DNA of 40,717 nt from Bacteroidaceae bacterium (lineage in GTDB: Bacteria > Bacteroidota > Bacteroidia > Bacteroidales > Bacteroidaceae): NCBI GenBank assembly GCA_017428785.1, contig JAFRQD010000023.1:1-40717 (forward strand). The letters are read 5' to 3'. Shown here in pieces: positions 32,950 through 40,717 of the stretch (position 1 is the stretch's first letter; the number at the start of each line of letters is the position of its first letter). The position numbers and the translations under genes were made by a program. The notes beneath the pieces are model-generated. The model saw nothing but the letters and a program-made list of their open reading frames with translations. It ran no database searches and was not told the origin of the DNA.

Positions 32950-33071
32950 CAAAGATACAAAATTCATTGCACACAACATAGTCTTTGTGCACAAAAAAGG
33001 TTAAAATGTGCACAAAAGGGCGTATTTTTGTGTTCAAGTGTTGCATATTTGCGCAAAATGTCTTTACTTTG
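32950..33071. promoter_or_regulatory. Divergent priA/acpP control region with paired palindromes
   Basis: The priA box TATCTTTG (32957-32950, minus strand) and a plus-strand TTACTTTG box (33064-33071) for acpP flank two palindromes. These are TTTGTGCACAAA (32984-32995) and TGTGCACA within ATGTGCACAAAA (33007-33014). Their centres are 21 bp apart, two helical turns, so a regulator would sit on one face of the DNA. The acpP leader would be about 47 nt. Confidence 0.5.
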
Positions 33072-33124
33072 CAGCGCGAAACAAAAAGCAGTACATTATT
33101 TATTTATAACCTAAACATAAGATT

Positions 33125-33358
33125 ATGTCAGAAATTGAAGCAAAAGTAAAAGAGATTATTGTTGATAAGTTGGGTGTTGATGAAGCAGACGTTACTCCCG
33201 AAGCATCATTCACAAACGACCTCGGTGCAGACTCTCTTGACACCGTTGAGTTGATTATGGAGTTCGAGAAGGCTTTCGAGATCACTATTCCCGACGACAA
33301 GGCAGAGAAGATCTCTACCGTTGCTGATGCTATCGCATTCATCGAAGCAAACAAGTAG
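33125..33358 (+). CDS. acpP: Acyl carrier protein
   Basis: This 77-residue acidic protein carries the growing acyl chain in fatty-acid synthesis on a phosphopantetheine arm attached to S37 of the [16 protein letters not shown] motif. The N-terminus [20 protein letters not shown] is typical. It is followed by fabF after an unusual 112-bp spacer containing a long inverted repeat, which may allow acpP to be expressed more strongly than fabF. Confidence 0.97.
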   Translation: MSEIEAKVKEIIVDKLGVDEADVTPEASFTNDLGADSLDTVELIMEFEKAFEITIPDDKAEKISTVADAIAFIEANK

Positions 33359-33363
33359 TTTCA

Positions 33364-33456
33364 GGATTAAGGAATAAAGATTAAGGATTAAAGCGTGATG
33401 CTGCTTTCGGTAGGAAGCCATCAAAACTTTAATCTTTAATCCGTAATCATTAATCC
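33364..33456. repeat. 30-bp imperfect inverted repeat between acpP and fabF
   Basis: Arms at 33364-33393 (GGATTAAGGAATAAAGATTA and on) and 33427-33456 are built of ATTAAGG/ATTAAAG heptamers and are complementary over most of 30 bp, with a 33-bp loop. It lacks a T-run, so it may act as an mRNA-stabilising or attenuating structure. Confidence 0.6.
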
Positions 33457-33470
33457 CCATTAGTTATTAT

Positions 33471-34736
33471 ATGGAACTGAAAAGAGTTGTAGTGACAGGC
33501 ATAGGTGCCGTCACTCCTTTAGGCAATACAGCTGCAGAAACGTGGCAGAACATGCTTAAGGGCGTGAGCGGCGCTGCACCTATTACACATTTCGACGCCT
33601 CTAAGTTCAAAGCGCAGTTTGCCTGCGAAGTCAAGAACTTCAATCCGGAAGATTTCATCGACAAGAAGGAAGCCCGCAAGATGGACCCCTATTGTCAGTA
33701 TGCACTTTCTGCAGCCATCATGGCCGTAGAGGATAGCGCAATGGATCTTGAGCAAATCGACAAGAACAGGGTTGGTGTCGTCTTCGGTGTTGGTATCGGA
33801 GGTATGAAGACTTATGAGGAAGAGGTAACCGCCTATGCAAAGACAGGCGAGACACTCGGCCCCAAGTTCAATCCCTTCTTCGTGCCTAAGATGATAGCAG
33901 ACATCTGTGCAGGTCACATCAGCATCAAGTTCGGCTTCCACGGCCCCAACTACATTACCTCCAGTGCTTGCGCCTCTTCAACAAACGCACTTGCCGACGC
34001 ATTCAACCTCATTCGTTTGGGTAAGGCCGACGTTATCGTAAGTGGCGGTGCAGAAGCAGCTATCACAGCTGCTGGAGTGGGCGGCTTCACAGCAATGCAC
34101 GCCCTCAGCACTCGCAACGACGAACCTCAAAAAGCCAGCAGGCCTTTCAGTGCAAGTCGTGACGGGTTCGTGATGGCAGAGGGCAGCGCAGTCCTCGTGC
34201 TTGAAGAACTGGAGCATGCAAAGGCTCGTGGTGCCAAGATTTATGCCGAGATGGCCGGCGCAGGCATGAGTGCCGACGCACATCACATCACGGCGTCTCA
34301 TCCCGAAGGTCTCGGTGCAAAGCTCGTCATGGAGAATGCTCTCGAAGATGCTGCCATGAAGCCTGAGGATATCGACTACATCAATGTGCACGGCACATCG
34401 ACTCCTGTCGGCGATGTAAGCGAATGCAAGGCCATCATTGCTGTTTTCGGAAAGCACGCCTACGAGCTCAACATCAGCAGCACAAAGTCCATGACAGGTC
34501 ATCTGCTTGGTGCCGCTGGAGCCATCGAGGCAATGGCGAGTGTGATGTCAGTCAAGGAAGACATCGTTCCGCCCACCATCAATCATGAAGAGGGCGACGA
34601 AGACCCGGAGATTGACTACAAGTTGAACTTCACCTTCGGCCAGGCACAGAAGCGCACAGTAAGAGCCGCTCTGAGCAATACATTTGGCTTCGGAGGTCAT
34701 AACGCCTGCGTTATCTTCAAGAAATACGCAGGATAA
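33471..34736 (+). CDS. fabF: 3-oxoacyl-ACP synthase II
   Basis: Condenses malonyl-ACP with an acyl-ACP in fatty-acid elongation. The catalytic triad of the KASII family is in place: C167 (SSACASSTNA), H307 (NVHGTSTPVGD) and H344 (GHLLGAAGA), with the conserved lysine K339 (SSTKSMTG). The protein starts MELKRVVVTGIGAVTPLGNT and ends in the usual NTFGFGGHNACVIFKKY. 421 residues is the normal length. rnc starts 4 bp after the stop, giving the acpP-fabF-rnc order common in bacteria. Confidence 0.97.
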   Translation: MELKRVVVTGIGAVTPLGNTAAETWQNMLKGVSGAAPITHFDASKFKAQFACEVKNFNPEDFIDKKEARKMDPYCQYALSAAIMAVEDSAMDLEQIDKNRVGVVFGVGIGGMKTYEEEVTAYAKTGETLGPKFNPFFVPKMIADICAGHISIKFGFHGPNYITSSACASSTNALADAFNLIRLGKADVIVSGGAEAAITAAGVGGFTAMHALSTRNDEPQKASRPFSASRDGFVMAEGSAVLVLEELEHAKARGAKIYAEMAGAGMSADAHHITASHPEGLGAKLVMENALEDAAMKPEDIDYINVHGTSTPVGDVSECKAIIAVFGKHAYELNISSTKSMTGHLLGAAGAIEAMASVMSVKEDIVPPTINHEEGDEDPEIDYKLNFTFGQAQKRTVRAALSNTFGFGGHNACVIFKKYAG

Positions 34737-34740
34737 GGCC

Positions 34741-35520
34741 GTGTCTGCCCTAAACCTGATAGACGCGATAAGGTTGCCTTTCCGCAAGGATAAGGAGCTT
34801 TATCGCGTTTTTCATAAAATGCTGGGCTTCTATCCTCGCGACATCCGCATCTATCAGGAAGCGTTGATGCACAAGTCGATGCTCGCCCAGAACAAAGAAG
34901 GGAACCGCCTGAACAACGAGCGCCTCGAGTTCCTTGGCGATGCCATCCTGGGTGCTGTCGTAGGCGAGATTGTCTATCATCACTTCCCTCGTAAGCGGGA
35001 AGGCTTCCTGACGAACACTCGTAGCAAAATAGTTCAGCGAGAGACTCTCGGTAAGCTTGCTGCTGAGATAGGCCTTGACAAACTCGTCCGCCGCAACGAA
35101 CACAACCAAACGCACAACAGCTACCTTGCTGGTAATGCCTTCGAAGCACTCATCGGTGCCATCTATCTCGACAGGGGATACGGCCAGTGCAAAAGCTTCG
35201 TAAAGAAGAGAATTCTGAAGCGCCTTATCGATATTGACAAGCTGGCATACAAAGAAGTGAACTTCAAGAGCAAACTTTTGGAGTGGTGCCAGAAGCACAA
35301 GGTCACTCTCGAATATGTCTTGCTTGAAGAAACAAAGGACGAAGACGGTTCGCCGCTCTTCAACTCAAAGGTTGTAATCAACGGCCATGAATGTGCTCGC
35401 GGTAAAGGCTACTCCAAAAAGGAAAGCCATCAGAAGGCAAGCAGAAATGCCCTTCATCGCCTCAAGCACGACCATAAGCTACACGACGAAATTGTAAATT
35501 GCAAACATGTCTCTGACTAA
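34741..35520 (+). CDS. rnc: Ribonuclease III
   Basis: Double-strand-specific endonuclease that processes rRNA and mRNA. The GTG at 34741 is chosen as the start because it gives SALNLIDAIRLPFRKDKELY, matching the usual Bacteroidales N-terminus. The longer in-frame ATG (34684) lies deep inside fabF. The signature ERLEFLGDAILGAVVGE holds the catalytic Glu/Asp. A second acidic cluster (NAFEALIGAIYLDRG) and a C-terminal dsRNA-binding domain (VINGHECARGKGYSKKESHQ) follow. It overlaps the GH3 gene by 14 bp. Confidence 0.95.
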   Translation: MSALNLIDAIRLPFRKDKELYRVFHKMLGFYPRDIRIYQEALMHKSMLAQNKEGNRLNNERLEFLGDAILGAVVGEIVYHHFPRKREGFLTNTRSKIVQRETLGKLAAEIGLDKLVRRNEHNQTHNSYLAGNAFEALIGAIYLDRGYGQCKSFVKKRILKRLIDIDKLAYKEVNFKSKLLEWCQKHKVTLEYVLLEETKDEDGSPLFNSKVVINGHECARGKGYSKKESHQKASRNALHRLKHDHKLHDEIVNCKHVSD

Positions 35521-37018
35521 CATCATACGCCCCGTCTTTACGCCTCGCTGCCATAAGCTCGACCTTTATGCAACTGAGGCAGAGGCTTTGCAAAGAGGCG
35601 TTCTCAAGCGTCTGCTCGGTAAAGCATCAGATACGGAATGGGGGAGGGCACATGGTTTTAGCAAGGACCTCAGCTACGAGGACTTTGTCCGCCAAACGCC
35701 TCTCAATACTTATGAAGAACTGAAAGGCTACATCGACCGCATGAGGCATGGCGAGAAGGATGTCCTTTGGCCAGGAAAGGTGAAGTGGTATGCCAAGTCC
35801 AGCGGCACGACGAACGACAAGAGCAAGTTCATCCCTGTAAGCAAGGATGGCTTGCACGACACACACTATGCCGGTGGCACCGATGCCGTTGTGTGGTACT
35901 TGCGCAACAATCCAAAGAGCCGTATCTTTGATGGTAAGGCCCTGATTCTTGGCGGCAGTCATGCCCCGAACTACAACTTGCCTGGCAGTCTTGTGGGCGA
36001 CCTTAGTGCCATCCTCATCGAGAACATCAACCCGCTTGTCAACCTGATTCGTGTTCCCAAGAAAGCCACTGCTTTACTGAGTGACTTCGAGGTAAAGCGT
36101 GACTGCATTGCGAGGGAAGCCATGAAGCAGAATGTCACAAATCTGAGCGGCGTTCCTTCTTGGATGCTTTCTGTCTTGAATCGCGTCATGGAACTTAGCG
36201 GGAAACAACACCTTAATGAGGTATGGCCCAACCTGGAAGTGTTCTTCCATGGTGGCGTGGCCTTCACTCCTTATCGTGGGCAATACGAACGCCTCATCAC
36301 ATCATCCAAGATGCACTATATGGAGACCTACAATGCCTCAGAAGGTTTCTTTGGCTTGCAGGACAATCCGAGTGATTCGGCTATGAGTCTGATGATAGAT
36401 TACGGAGTCTTCTACGAGTTCATTCCAATGGATGAGTTCGATAGGGAAGAGCCTACTGTTGTGCCTCTTTGGGGTGTTGAGACAGGAAAGAACTATGCAA
36501 TGGTCATCTCGACTTCAAGTGGCTTATGGCGATACATTATAGGCGACATGATTCGCTTCACGGAGAAGAACCCTTACAAGTTCGTTATAACAGGTCGCAC
36601 GAAGTCCTTCATCAACGCTTTCGGTGAGGAACTGATAGTCGACAATGCCGAGAAAGGATTGGCTGAAGCGTGCAAGCAGACAGGAGCAGAAGTGCTGGAA
36701 TATACTGCGGCACCTGTTTTCATGGATGCCGATGGAAAGTGCCGCCACCAATGGGTTGTGGAGTTCAGTCGCGAACCCGACAGTATAGAAGAGTTCGCCC
36801 GTATTCTCGACGAGAGCCTTCAGCAGATTAACTCGGATTATGAGGCAAAGAGATACAAGGACATCACGCTTCAGCGGCTCGAACTCATCAAGGGCCGACC
36901 AGGTGTCTTCAACGATTGGCTGAAGCAGAAAGGCAAGCTTGGCGGTCAGCATAAAGTGCCTCGACTCTGCAATAACCGTGATATCATCGAGCAGGTGATT
37001 GCATTGAACATTGAATAA
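35507..37018 (+). CDS. GH3-family acyl-adenylate/amino-acid conjugating protein
   Basis: This 503-residue protein has the adenylation fold first described for plant GH3 auxin-amido synthetases. The ATP loop KWYAKSSGTTNDKSKFIPVS is near residues 90-110, METYNASEGFFGLQD near 275-290, YIIGDMIRFTEK near 345-355 and FGEELIVDN further on. Bacterial members are common in Bacteroidetes but their substrates are unknown. It overlaps rnc by 14 bp and is followed at 13 bp by a lipoprotein gene, so it is expressed with the fatty-acid and envelope set. That makes an acyl-activating role plausible, though this is inference. Confidence 0.85.
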   Translation: MSLTNIIRPVFTPRCHKLDLYATEAEALQRGVLKRLLGKASDTEWGRAHGFSKDLSYEDFVRQTPLNTYEELKGYIDRMRHGEKDVLWPGKVKWYAKSSGTTNDKSKFIPVSKDGLHDTHYAGGTDAVVWYLRNNPKSRIFDGKALILGGSHAPNYNLPGSLVGDLSAILIENINPLVNLIRVPKKATALLSDFEVKRDCIAREAMKQNVTNLSGVPSWMLSVLNRVMELSGKQHLNEVWPNLEVFFHGGVAFTPYRGQYERLITSSKMHYMETYNASEGFFGLQDNPSDSAMSLMIDYGVFYEFIPMDEFDREEPTVVPLWGVETGKNYAMVISTSSGLWRYIIGDMIRFTEKNPYKFVITGRTKSFINAFGEELIVDNAEKGLAEACKQTGAEVLEYTAAPVFMDADGKCRHQWVVEFSREPDSIEEFARILDESLQQINSDYEAKRYKDITLQRLELIKGRPGVFNDWLKQKGKLGGQHKVPRLCNNRDIIEQVIALNIE

Positions 37019-37031
37019 TACATTGTATAGG

Positions 37032-38981
37032 GTGAAGGCAAGACATATATTTGTAGGCTTGATGCTGCTCCTCTTTGCGGCTTGTGCAAGCATCGGCTCT
37101 CCCGATGGGGGCATCTATGACGAGATTCCGCCAAAGGTTGTGTCGGCCAATCCTGCAGACCGTTCTACAGGCATCAATGTTCGCAAGATGCAGATTCGCT
37201 TCAACGAGTACATCAAGCTTGAGAATCCCAACGAGAAGGTTATTGTGTCGCCGCCACAGATAGAGCCTGCTAACATTCGTGCTGACGGCAAGAGCGTGAA
37301 GATTACGCTCTATGATACCTTGCAGGCGAATACCACCTACACCATTGACTTCAGCGATGCCATCGTTGATAACAACGAGGGTAATCCGATGGGGCACTAC
37401 ACTTACAGCTTCAGTACGGGCGAAGCTATTGACACGATGGAAGTGTCGGGTGCGGTGCTTAATGCGGAAAACCTGGAGCCGATAAAGGGCATCCTTGTGG
37501 GGCTTTACCCTTTGGATTCCCTCTTCAACGACTCTATCATACGACAAAAGCCTTTTGGCCGCGTCTCTCGCACGAATGGCTCTGGCAGGTTCTGCATAAA
37601 GGGAGTCAAGCCGGGCAAGTATCGTGCTTTTGCCCTCGAAGATAAAGACGGCGACTTCCTCTTTTCGCAGAAGAGCGAGCGCATTGCTTTCATGCAGGAT
37701 ACGTTTACGACTTCCTGCAAGTGGGATATTCGGATGGATACCGTTTGGCGTGACTCTACGCATTTCGACTCCATTCGCGTCACCCCATACGTCCATTATT
37801 ATCCCGACGACTTGGTGCTCACTGCGTTCCTCGAAGCAGGCCAAGACCAGCATCTTCTCAAGTTGGAGCGTCCCGAGCCCGACATCATCAGGATGTTCTT
37901 CACGGCTCCTGCCGACTCGCTTCCTATCATTAAGGGCATAAACTTCGACGAGAAGTGCCTCGTGGCTGATGCGTCTTTGCATAACGACACCATCACCTAT
38001 TGGATTACCGATACTGCTTTCACGCATCGCGAGGACACAATCAAGTACGAGCTTACGTTCCTTGAGACCGACAGCTTGGGCAACTTAAGCCCTCATACCG
38101 AACTGAGGGAAGATGCGCCGAAGGTGACATGGGATAAGATCCTGAAAGAGAAGCAGAAGAAGATACAGGAGTGGCAGAAGCTGCGCGAGAAGCAATTGAA
38201 GAAGGCCAAGGCGCCTTTGTCTGCAGAAGACAACCCCTACGAGAAGTCGCATCTCGAGATTTCGGCAAAGCCGTCAGGAAGCCTCGACCCCAATCAGAAT
38301 GTGCGTTATCTGGCGAAGCAACCCATTGCGAGTGTCGATACGACTCGGATGCATCTTTACAAGAAACAGGACACTCTGTGGATTCCGGAGCCGTTCCTTT
38401 TCCTTCCCGACCGTGACATCAAGTCCTACACCCTCTATGCCGAGTGGGAGCAGAAGTCGCAATATCGTTTCATGATTGACAGTGCTGCCGTAGTCGGCGT
38501 GATGGGCGACCCATGCAAGGCTATCAAGAATGAGTTCTCGGTGAAGAGCGAGGACGAGTACGGCTCGCTCTTCGTGCATGTCATACTGCCCGATACGGCA
38601 CGGATTATAGTCCAGCTGTTGAACAAGAGCGACAAGTGTGTGGCAGAGGTTCCTGCCGGAAAGGACGGCCGGGCCGACTTCTTCTTCTTGAAACCTACAG
38701 AGTATTACCTGCGATGCTATGTCGACATGAACTGGAATGGCGAGTGGAATACGGGCCATTATGACAACGGCTTGCAGCCAGAACGGGTGTTCTACTTCCC
38801 GAAGCCCATTACCGTAAAGGCGAAATGGGACATTGAGCAAGACTGGTCGCCGCTCGAGATACCTCTTATGTGGCAGAAGCCGAAGGAGATCACCAAGCAG
38901 AAGCCGGACAAGGAGAAGAACATCAAGCAGCGCAATAAGGAGCGTGAAATACTAAAGCAACAAGAGAGGCAGAAAAAATGA
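37032..38981 (+). CDS. Lipoprotein with Ig-like domain
   Basis: An outer-membrane or periplasmic lipoprotein: signal peptide with KARHIFVGLMLLLFAAC ending in the lipobox FAAC. The GTG at 37032 is preferred because it gives a compact signal peptide; a TTG at 37011, overlapping the GH3 gene by 8 bp, is possible. After the cysteine comes a Big_5-type Ig-like domain (PPKVVSANPADRSTGINVRK; TLQANTTYTIDFSDAIVDNN), then a carboxypeptidase-regulatory-like repeat (FCIKGVKPGKYRAFALEDKD). The highly charged tail contains KEITKQKPDKEKN. Function unknown. It overlaps the DUF3108 gene by 4 bp. Confidence 0.8.
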   Translation: MKARHIFVGLMLLLFAACASIGSPDGGIYDEIPPKVVSANPADRSTGINVRKMQIRFNEYIKLENPNEKVIVSPPQIEPANIRADGKSVKITLYDTLQANTTYTIDFSDAIVDNNEGNPMGHYTYSFSTGEAIDTMEVSGAVLNAENLEPIKGILVGLYPLDSLFNDSIIRQKPFGRVSRTNGSGRFCIKGVKPGKYRAFALEDKDGDFLFSQKSERIAFMQDTFTTSCKWDIRMDTVWRDSTHFDSIRVTPYVHYYPDDLVLTAFLEAGQDQHLLKLERPEPDIIRMFFTAPADSLPIIKGINFDEKCLVADASLHNDTITYWITDTAFTHREDTIKYELTFLETDSLGNLSPHTELREDAPKVTWDKILKEKQKKIQEWQKLREKQLKKAKAPLSAEDNPYEKSHLEISAKPSGSLDPNQNVRYLAKQPIASVDTTRMHLYKKQDTLWIPEPFLFLPDRDIKSYTLYAEWEQKSQYRFMIDSAAVVGVMGDPCKAIKNEFSVKSEDEYGSLFVHVILPDTARIIVQLLNKSDKCVAEVPAGKDGRADFFFLKPTEYYLRCYVDMNWNGEWNTGHYDNGLQPERVFYFPKPITVKAKWDIEQDWSPLEIPLMWQKPKEITKQKPDKEKNIKQRNKEREILKQQERQKK

Positions 38982-39793
38982 TTAAGCGTATCATAGTCCT
39001 GTTCTTTGTCGTTTTTTCTGTTTCGACAAAGGCTTTTTCCCAATGCACAGCAGAGAACAGTGCCTTCAGTGCTGGCGAGGAGCTGAACTACGACCTCTTC
39101 TTCAACTGGAAGTTCGTGTGGGTCAGCGCAGGTTCGGCTACGATGAGCATAAAGCCTGCCAACTTCGAGGGCAAAGCTGCCTACAAGACTCACCTCATCA
39201 CTCGCACCAGCACTCGCCTCGACCGCTTCTTCCTGATGCGCGACACCATGCTGAGCATCATGACGGAGGACATGACGCCACGCTACTACAAGAAGGGCGC
39301 CAACGAAGGCGGGCGGTATTATGTGGACGAAGTCTGGTATTCATATCCCGGCGGAAAGACGCATCTTCGCCAACGCTTCCGCAACCGCGACGGAGTGGTC
39401 ACAGAGAAGACCTACGACAGCCCCAAGTGTATCTACGATATGATGAGCCTGCTGCTGCGGGCACGCTCTTTCAAGGTAGGCGATTACCGCAAAGGCGACA
39501 AGATTCGCATGCCGATGGCCGACGGACATAAGGTGGAGGAGATCACACTCGTCTATCGTGGCCGCGAGAACTTCAAGATGAAGAGCAACGGCGTGACCTA
39601 TCGTTGCCTTGTTTTCTCTTTTGTGGAATATCCCAATGGGAAAGAGAAGGAAATCATCACTTTCTACATTTCGGACGACGACAATCACATTCCCGTCCGC
39701 CTCGACCTCTTCCTTCGTTTCGGTGTGGCGAAGGCTTACCTCAGCAGCAGCAAAGGCCTGAGGCACGAATGCACCTCAATAGTGAAGAACTAA
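38978..39793 (+). CDS. DUF3108 exported protein
   Basis: The 271-residue protein has a signal peptide (IIVLFFVVFSVSTKAFS) and the DUF3108 pattern: FSAGEELNYDLFFNWKFVWV, TRTSTRLDRFFLMRDTMLSI, CIYDMMSLLLRAR and the end ITFYISDDDNHIPVRLDL. DUF3108 proteins are predicted periplasmic or envelope beta-rich proteins with a lipocalin-like feel; no activity is established. It is the last gene of the fabF-rnc-GH3-lipoprotein run and overlaps the convergent NusG-like gene by 4 bp, leaving no room for a terminator. Confidence 0.87.
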   Translation: MIKRIIVLFFVVFSVSTKAFSQCTAENSAFSAGEELNYDLFFNWKFVWVSAGSATMSIKPANFEGKAAYKTHLITRTSTRLDRFFLMRDTMLSIMTEDMTPRYYKKGANEGGRYYVDEVWYSYPGGKTHLRQRFRNRDGVVTEKTYDSPKCIYDMMSLLLRARSFKVGDYRKGDKIRMPMADGHKVEEITLVYRGRENFKMKSNGVTYRCLVFSFVEYPNGKEKEIITFYISDDDNHIPVRLDLFLRFGVAKAYLSSSKGLRHECTSIVKN

Positions 39794-40305
39794 ACGGGCG
39801 TCACATCTTCCGCCTTGACCTCTACTGTGGCCGAACAAGCCCCGGGAATCGTGACCACAAGGCGTCGGTTGCGGTGGCCTTCCACGCGCTGGAAGTAGCC
39901 GCGGATGCTCTGTAGGGGACCGCTGACCACCATGACCTCTTGTCCCGGCTTGAACTGAATCTGCTCAGCCGGCACGATTTCTATGAAGTCGGGACTTGTG
40001 GTGCAGACCTTCATGAAGTCGTCCATCTGCCGCTCCGGCACGATGATTTTCTCCATCTTCCCGTCCATCTGCCGCATCATATACTGCAACTCAGGGCGTG
40101 TCCTCTTCAGCGCCTGCATCTTTTCCTCTGTTGCGTGAATGAAGATGAGATTGTGGATGGCAGGTTCGAAGGTGTTCTTCAGGCGAGGCCCGCGCCTCAT
40201 GATGCGTCGCATCGGTACAAAAGCCGGCACTCCCAAGGCGTCCATTTCACCCTTCACCTTCATCTCGCGTCGATATGTGACACGCATCGCGAACCATTTC
40301 TCCAT
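39790..40305 (-). CDS. NusG/UpxY-like transcription antitermination factor
   Basis: This 171-residue protein begins with the NGN domain: MEKWFAMRVTYRREMKVKGE, then VPAFVPMRRIMRRGPRLKNT and NLIFIHATEEKMQALKR. It ends in a KOW motif (FKPGQEVMVVSGPLQSIRGY). These are specialised NusG paralogs that travel with RNA polymerase. In Bacteroides, UpxY proteins head capsule operons and let polymerase read through them. Here no polysaccharide genes follow in its direction; it converges on the DUF3108 gene. The target is therefore unknown. Confidence 0.85.
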   Translation of the reverse strand: MEKWFAMRVTYRREMKVKGEMDALGVPAFVPMRRIMRRGPRLKNTFEPAIHNLIFIHATEEKMQALKRTRPELQYMMRQMDGKMEKIIVPERQMDDFMKVCTTSPDFIEIVPAEQIQFKPGQEVMVVSGPLQSIRGYFQRVEGHRNRRLVVTIPGACSATVEVKAEDVTPV

Positions 40306-40317
40306 TGATAATTAAAA

Positions 40318-40385
40318 ATTGAACATTGAACATTGAAATGTATCGGACAAACGAAATGTTCAATGTTTAATGTTCAATGTTCAAT
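40318..40385. repeat. TTGAACA heptamer inverted repeat
   Basis: Arms 40318-40337 (ATTGAACATTGAACATTGAA) and 40366-40385 pair at 19 of 20 positions around a 28-bp loop. It lies between the NusG-like gene and tRNA-Pro on the minus strand, so it is transcribed as part of the NusG leader or the tRNA trailer and may act as a terminator. Confidence 0.6.
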
Positions 40386-40392
40386 GAAAGTG

Positions 40393-40465
40393 TCGGAAAG
40401 AGGAGACTCGAACTCCCGACCCCCACGTCCCGAACGTGGTACGCTACCAACTGCGCTACTTTCCG
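40393..40465 (-). tRNA. tRNA-Pro (anticodon CGG)
   Basis: A 73-nt cloverleaf on the minus strand: acceptor CGGAAAG/CTTTCCG, D-arm GCGCAGTTGGTAGCGT, anticodon arm CCACG-TTCGGGA-CGTGG (anticodon CGG), T-arm GGGAGTTCGAGTCTCC, discriminator A. CCA is not encoded. A TACTTTTG box lies about 110 bp upstream (40581-40574), an unusually long leader. Confidence 0.96.
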
Positions 40466-40573
40466 AATGGTCTTGAAAACCACTGTAAGGACAGGGCGAA
40501 CCTGATGCTGAAAGCCTCGCTCCATGCAGAGGTGCAGCCCGTTCCTGCAATGCAATTATCTTGAATCGCGATG

Positions 40574-40581
40574 CAAAAGTA
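40574..40581 (-). promoter_or_regulatory. Possible tRNA-Pro promoter box (TACTTTTG)
   Basis: A perfect TAnnTTTG box on the minus strand. Transcription would begin near 40567, giving a precursor leader of about 100 nt before tRNA-Pro. No nearer box was noticed. Confidence 0.4.
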
Positions 40582-40677
40582 CGAAAAATAACTGACATAG
40601 CAAGACTATTTACAGGAAAATACCGCTTTTCCCTCATTTTTTTTGCTGAAATGCTTGCAGGGTTCGGATTTTTGGCT

Positions 40678-40685
40678 TACCTTTG
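40678..40685 (+). promoter_or_regulatory. Promoter box (TACCTTTG) of the last tRNA
   Basis: A perfect minus-7 element 19-26 bp before the tRNA start at 40704, with TTGC at about the minus-33 position. Confidence 0.6.
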
Positions 40686-40703
40686 CACTCGCATTTGAGA
40701 AAA

Positions 40704-40717
40704 GGTGCCATAGCTCA
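40704..40717 (+). tRNA. tRNA, 5' end only (possibly tRNA-Phe)
   Basis: GGTGCCATAGCTCA is a tRNA acceptor strand plus the start of a D-arm, cut by the window edge. The acceptor resembles that of Bacteroidales tRNA-Phe as I recall it, but the anticodon is outside the window. Confidence 0.65.

Overview
The window looks like a chromosomal segment of a Prevotella-like member of the Bacteroidales. Evidence: many putative promoters have the Bacteroidetes TAnnTTTG minus-7 box, Shine-Dalgarno sequences are mostly absent, MurF is fused to alanine racemase, and there are GSCFA, BspA-like and UpxY/NusG-like genes. The species cannot be fixed by eye.

Left part (1-11003): the right end of an integrated phage or phage-like element, all transcribed leftward. 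Read inward from its right border it carries: a 22-nt remnant of a tRNA 3' end (probable attachment site); a control region with convergent promoters; small genes including an excisionase-like HTH protein; an ORF6N protein; a 1067-residue primase fused to a P-loop ATPase; a terminator; a replication-origin-like block of four triple iterons; two unknown proteins; a HigBA-like toxin/antitoxin pair; a ClpP-like protease fused to a scaffold; the major capsid protein; and two tandem paralogous structural genes, the second cut by the window edge. No integrase, terminase or portal gene is visible, so it may be a phage or a capsid-encoding satellite.

Middle part (11004-22507): accessory chromosome. 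It holds a Tat-exported metallo-beta-lactamase-fold hydrolase, a DUF362 protein with 21-bp repeats in its leader, a small secreted CHAP/NlpC-like protein, a MITE-like hairpin element, a badly broken BspA-like surface-protein gene, an orphan small ORF, and malQ. MalQ carries in-frame palindromic repeat insertions.

Right part (22508-40717): conserved housekeeping genes. These are mltG, tRNA-Thr(CGT), a GSCFA gene with murF-alr, dxs-trkA, priA, and acpP-fabF-rnc followed by GH3, lipoprotein and DUF3108 genes in an overlapping run. A lone NusG-like gene, tRNA-Pro(CGG) and the first bases of another tRNA complete the window. Peptidoglycan synthesis (MurF-Alr, MltG), isoprenoid precursor synthesis (Dxs) and fatty-acid synthesis (AcpP, FabF) make it largely an envelope-building neighbourhood. 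Intergenic spaces hold several families of dispersed short repeats.
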